Shown piece after piece: positions 13,530-16,230 of a stretch of 16,230 bases of DNA. Source of the stretch: an uncultured Lachnospiraceae bacterium (GTDB lineage Bacteria > Bacillota_A > Clostridia > Lachnospirales > Lachnospiraceae); the NCBI GenBank assembly GCA_910587905.1, contig CAJUOF010000071.1, forward strand, positions 1-16,230. Direction: 5' to 3'. The notes beneath the pieces are model-generated. The model saw only the letters and a list, made by a program, of their open reading frames with translations. It had not been told where the DNA came from and did not search any database. Position 1 is the stretch's first letter; each line of letters begins with the position of its first letter. The position numbers and the translations under genes are program-made.

Positions 13530-14679
13530 GAGGAAAAGAAGTTCAAAAATGATCCCCCTGTTATTGATTGGCGTTCTATTATTATCAGCCTGTGCAAACG
13601 GCGGTGGCCGTAATCCGCAAAGTTCACAGGATGTGGTTGAGAAAAAAGCGGAACCTTCCGGCGCCGCGCCTTCAGAGGGTTCCTCTGCCCCCATGCCTGA
13701 AATCTCCGATACAACAGGAGAAACAGCAGGGGAAACAACAGCGGCTTCTCTTTCTGCGAACAGCAAAGCCACGATAGAATTGTCATCTCTGGAACATTAT
13801 ACGGAATCGGATGACGCACCAGAGGCATATTTTATTTCGGATATTACGCCGGAAGCCATGGTACGGGCGTATGAAGCTTTGCAGTGGTCGCCCACTGGAA
13901 CCGTGGCGGTAAAGCTGTCCACGGGTGAACCGCCAGCCTCCAATTACCTGCGGCCGGAATTGATCGCGGATCTGGTGCAGATGGTAGAGGGTACGATTGT
14001 GGAGTGCAATACTGCCTATGGCGGCTCCAGGGCTTCTGCCGCCATGCATTATCAGGTTGCTGAGGATCACGGGTTCACGGCGATTGCGGATGTGAAGATC
14101 CAGGACGAGGACGGTTCCACGACACTGCCGGTGGAAGGAGGGGCCAGGCTTTCGGAAAATTATGTGGGCGCGGCGTTTGCGGATTATGACTCTTATCTGG
14201 TCCTTTCGCATTTTAAGGGGCACGCCATGGCAGGATTCGGCAGGGCAATCAAGAATATTTCCATCGGTCTGGGCTCCGGCGAGGGCAAGGCCTGGATCCA
14301 CAGCGGCGGCACCAGCAGGACCAGCGCGTGGGGCGGGGAGCAGGACGCTTTCCTGGAAGCCATGGGAGACGCGGGGAAGTCGGTATCGGATTACCTTGGA
14401 GGCGGCGAACAGATTGTATATATCAATGTCATGAACCGGCTTTCCGTGGACTGTGACTGTAACGGCAGCCCTTCGGAACCGGACATGCATGATATCGGGA
14501 TTCTCGCTTCCGCCGATCCGGTGGCGTTGGATCAGGCATGCATCGATCTTATATGGGTATCTGCGGATAATGAATCCTTTGTGGGCCGCGTGGAAAGCAG
14601 GAACGGCCTGCATACGCTGGAAAATGCGGAAGCCATCGGGCTTGGAAACAGGGCATACCGGTTGGCCGTTCTTGACTAG
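13513..14679 (+). CDS. DUF362 domain-containing lipoprotein
   Basis: A lipid-anchored protein of 388 aa. From ATG 13513 the signal peptide has a basic start (SKRKRSSK), a hydrophobic core (IPLLLIGVLLL) and lipobox LSAC. ATG 13549 has better ribosome binding site spacing but loses all the basic residues. A Ser/Glu/Thr-rich linker follows to about residue 100. The DUF362 domain comes next: VAVKLSTGEPPASNYL, GTIVECNTAYGGSR, SHFKGHAMAGFGRAIKNIS, then a second half with NVMNRLSVDCDCNG and DIGILASADPVALDQACIDL, all characteristic. DUF362 domains often occur with 4Fe-4S ferredoxin parts, but none is present here. The Cys/Asp-rich DCDCNG might bind a metal. The molecular function is not established. 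It is apparently intact although it is surrounded by gene fragments. Confidence 0.88.
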   Translation: MCPASKRKRSSKMIPLLLIGVLLLSACANGGGRNPQSSQDVVEKKAEPSGAAPSEGSSAPMPEISDTTGETAGETTAASLSANSKATIELSSLEHYTESDDAPEAYFISDITPEAMVRAYEALQWSPTGTVAVKLSTGEPPASNYLRPELIADLVQMVEGTIVECNTAYGGSRASAAMHYQVAEDHGFTAIADVKIQDEDGSTTLPVEGGARLSENYVGAAFADYDSYLVLSHFKGHAMAGFGRAIKNISIGLGSGEGKAWIHSGGTSRTSAWGGEQDAFLEAMGDAGKSVSDYLGGGEQIVYINVMNRLSVDCDCNGSPSEPDMHDIGILASADPVALDQACIDLIWVSADNESFVGRVESRNGLHTLENAEAIGLGNRAYRLAVLD

Positions 14680-14694
14680 GAGGGAAAGACATAG

Positions 14695-15201
14695 AAAAAT
14701 AAGGATATTAAAAATCTTACCATTTTTTACAGGAATGTTCCCTTTTTCAATTTTTCTGGGTTTGACGAGCCGAAAAGCCGGGATACTGCCCCTAACCTTC
14801 TGTTTCGGTATCTCAAAAACCTTTGGAGGAATGTGAAAGCTACCGGCCTGTATTTCCTCATCGGCATTGCGCTTTCGGCGCTGTTTCAGAGGTATGTCCC
14901 GGCGGAGGCTATGGTTGCCCTGTTCGGCGGCAACGAGGCGTTGGGCGTGCTGATGGCGGCAACGATCGGGGTGCCTCTCTATGCCTGCGGCGGGGGGACT
15001 ATACCTTTGCTGCAGCAATGGCTGTGGGATGGAATGAGCGTGGGCAGTGCGGCCTCCTTTATGTTGACGGGTCCGTCTACGAAAATCACCAATCTGGGGG
15101 CGGTAAAGATTGTGCTTGGGGTAGAACGGTTTGCGTTGTATTTGCTGTTTGTAATGGTATTTTCCCTTATGACGGGGCTGGTGGTGAATCTTGTCCTGTG
15201 A
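14695..15201 (+). pseudogene. Truncated ArsP/DUF318-type permease, C-terminal part
   Basis: The frame is open from just after the TAG at 14692-14694 to TGA 15199-15201. It carries the cytoplasmic-loop segment GFDEPKSRDTAPNLLFRYLK, then KATGLYFLIGIALSAL, GVLMAATIGVPLYACGGGT, SFMLTGPSTKITNLGAVKI and a final membrane helix (FALYLLFVMVFSLMTGLV). These are hallmarks of the second half of permeases of the ArsP_1/DUF318 family, which move organoarsenicals or other small molecules across the membrane. The first half, with about four membrane segments, is missing; the deletion lies between the DUF362 stop (14679) and about 14745. GTG 14833 could start a 122 aa product with GGAGG only 3 bases upstream, but that would not give a working permease. 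Confidence 0.8.
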
Positions 15202-15591
15202 GGGATAAAATCATATTCAAATCGGGGAAAGCGGAGGGTGAAGTTTTGGGGAAATCAATACCATAAGCTGGACGGAAAGGCATACTGGTATGTTGCCCGT
15301 CTGGGGGTGGAGAACCATCTGAAGCGTTGCCGTCCGGCGGAGCGACCTCCACGGTTACTAATTTCTGCTTATCATTTCGGGGAAGGATGTGCCGCAGAAG
15401 ATTAGCCCCGAAATAATAGGTTTCCAATCCTCTTTCTGTTGTTTTCGATTTGAATCCTCCCCCGCAAGGGAATAAGGAAACAAATCTTCTCCCACGTGAT
15501 TTTTTGACTTATCATGTTGAATATTAAATACAAATAAATTAATTATATTGTTATAAATAAAAATTAAACAATATAAATAAAAGAATAAGTA
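15202..15591. other. Stretch without a recognisable gene
   Basis: One unassigned plus-strand frame runs without a start through 15208-15405 (with QYHKLDGKAYWYVARLGVEN inside it) and matches nothing I know; it may be a gene remnant. An inverted repeat lies at 15374-15414. From about 15500 to 15590 the sequence becomes very rich in A and T, as expected upstream of the strong promoter at 15592. Confidence 0.5.
15374..15414. repeat. Imperfectly spaced inverted repeat, 9-bp arms
   Basis: ATTTCGGGG (15374-15382) and its exact complement CCCCGAAAT (15406-15414) are separated by 23 bases. No T-run follows, so it is not a clear terminator. It could be an RNA stem-loop or a trace of a mobile-element end; no transposase is nearby. 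Confidence 0.4.
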
Positions 15592-15620
15592 TTGACATGC
15601 TGTGCAGAATCATGTATAAC
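15592..15620 (+). promoter_or_regulatory. Strong sigma-A-type promoter upstream of the araR-like gene
   Basis: TTGACA (15592-15597) and TATAAC (15615-15620) with a 17-base spacer, preceded by a long A/T-rich tract that could act as an UP element. Transcription would begin near 15627, giving a leader of about 160 nt before the ATG at 15789. Confidence 0.7.
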
Positions 15621-15696
15621 TAAAACTAGAAACAAGGAAAAACATACAAGTAGACCATGGATGGTACAAATCCAAAAGCGGGAAGGTGATAAAACA

Positions 15697-15738
15697 ATAC
15701 AAATTCTTCTTGTATCTCGTATGAAATGATATTACAAT
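15697..15738 (+). promoter_or_regulatory. Second promoter-like sequence with overlapping operator-like palindrome
   Basis: TTGTAT (15710-15715) and TACAAT (15733-15738) have a 17-base spacer. The -35 is also the right arm of ATACAA-N7-TTGTAT (15697-15715). TACAAAT, the half-site I recall for Bacillus AraR operators, occurs at 15698-15704 and again at 15665-15671. This suggests negative autoregulation by the repressor encoded just downstream. Binding is inference. Confidence 0.4.
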
Positions 15739-15788
15739 AGAGACAGACGGAATAAAACGAGATCGAAGAACAGGAAAGAGACGAAGTG

Positions 15789-16230
15789 ATGGCAAAGTAT
15801 CAGGTATTGGCAGATTGGATTCAGAAGAGCATCGAAGAGGGGGCGTTCAAACCCGGGGGAAAGCTTCCCTCAGAGCAGAAACTCCAGGAGCAGTTTCAGG
15901 TGAGCCGTCAGACGGTGCGGAAGGCTCTGGAGGTGCTGGAGGAAGCGGGAATTCTTCGCAGCCGCCAGGGAAGCGGGACTTTCGTGGTGGACCGGGAGGC
16001 GGAAGAAGAGCAGAGAAGCAAACGCATTGCCGTGGTCACCACCTACGTGGACAATTATATTTTTCCGGGGATCATCCGGGGAATCGAGAGCACGCTGTCC
16101 GGGGCGGGATTCCAGGTGCAGATCGCCTTTACGGGAAACTGGCTCTGGCGGGAGGCGGAGGTTCTCAGGGATCTTTTATCCCAGGAGCTTCGGGGAGTGA
16201 TCATTGAGACCACCAAAAGCGCCCTTCCAA
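15789..16230 (+). CDS. araR: AraR-type arabinose-responsive repressor, N-terminal part (3' end outside window)
   Basis: A GntR-type winged helix (residues 1 to about 68) fused to a LacI/periplasmic-binding-type sensor domain, the architecture of Bacillus AraR. The HTH is KLPSEQKLQEQFQVSRQTVR with the wing GILRSRQGSGTFV. The sensor begins RIAVVTTYVDNYIFPGIIRG, then GVIIETTKSALP at the right edge. The YIFP.IIRGIE and E.TKSAL blocks are highly characteristic of AraR, which releases DNA on binding L-arabinose and controls arabinose uptake and use genes. About 147 codons are visible of an expected 360-370. Ribosome binding is modest (GGAAAGAG). The two upstream promoter-like sequences and TACAAAT half-sites suggest autoregulation. 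Arabinose specificity is inferred from family resemblance. Confidence 0.88.
   Translation, partial: MAKYQVLADWIQKSIEEGAFKPGGKLPSEQKLQEQFQVSRQTVRKALEVLEEAGILRSRQGSGTFVVDREAEEEQRSKRIAVVTTYVDNYIFPGIIRGIESTLSGAGFQVQIAFTGNWLWREAEVLRDLLSQELRGVIIETTKSALP

Noticed and set aside
13783..15018. A 411-codon minus-strand frame
   Set aside because: It lies opposite the DUF362 gene and permease fragment; its composition (many Arg, His, Pro) is that of an antisense shadow.
14823..15266. A plus-strand 147-codon frame overlapping the permease fragment
   Set aside because: The other frame there has clear permease motifs and membrane helices; this one has none.
15445..15500. CCCCCGCAAGGG and neighbouring sequence as a terminator
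   Set aside because: The possible stem is very short and no T-run follows it directly.
1..16230. Search for tRNA, rRNA, CRISPR arrays, transposases or phage genes
   Set aside because: Nothing with the required repeats, cloverleaf features or protein motifs was seen by eye.

Overview
The window looks like a low-to-moderate G+C Firmicute, most likely a Clostridia member of the Lachnospiraceae type. The reasons are strong AGGAGG-type ribosome binding sites, tightly packed co-directional genes, the Firmicutes gene order ispF-cysS-mrnC-rlmB, an AraR-type GntR/LacI hybrid repressor and a DUF362 lipoprotein of a kind common in gut Clostridia. This is inference from gene content; no 16S rRNA or other taxonomic marker is present.

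Region 1 (1-9411) is the 3' part of a surface-glycan or polymer-modification cluster, all on the plus strand and probably one transcript that begins outside the window. In order it holds: the C-terminal part of a glycosyltransferase-9-like protein; a radical SAM enzyme with an extra N-terminal Rossmann-like domain; an aldo/keto reductase; an unrecognised, probably beta-propeller protein; a LicD-type phosphotransferase with a Rossmann-like N-terminal domain, split by a frameshift; a class I methyltransferase; a small unknown protein; a second GT9-like protein fused to the Rossmann-like module; a small HAD phosphatase; a ribulose-phosphate 3-epimerase-like gene with a frameshift in an A7 run; and an IspD/TarI-type cytidylyltransferase. 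The epimerase, cytidylyltransferase and LicD protein fit a CDP-activated polyol-phosphate (CDP-ribitol-like) route, with the methyltransferase, radical SAM enzyme and reductase as possible further modifiers. Three enzymes with unrelated catalytic domains carry a similar N-terminal Rossmann-like module, which is the most unusual feature here.

Region 2 (about 9434-12821) is a housekeeping block of visibly higher G+C with its own extended -10 promoter: ispF (isoprenoid precursors), cysS (cysteinyl-tRNA synthetase), mrnC (Mini-III RNase for 23S rRNA) and rlmB (23S rRNA 2'-O-methyltransferase). A possible promoter and a perfect hairpin with a T-box-like sequence lie between ispF and cysS.

Region 3 (12822-15788) is a degraded stretch: a possible TetR remnant, a terminator-like hairpin, a LysR effector-domain fragment on the minus strand, a short lipoprotein, an apparently intact DUF362 lipoprotein, the C-terminal part of an ArsP/DUF318-type permease, and about 390 bp with no recognisable gene. 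It looks like a junction formed by several deletions or insertions.

Region 4 (15592-16230) has two promoter-like sequences and operator-like half-sites leading into an AraR-type arabinose repressor gene that runs off the right edge.

No rRNA, tRNA, CRISPR array, transposase or prophage gene was seen.
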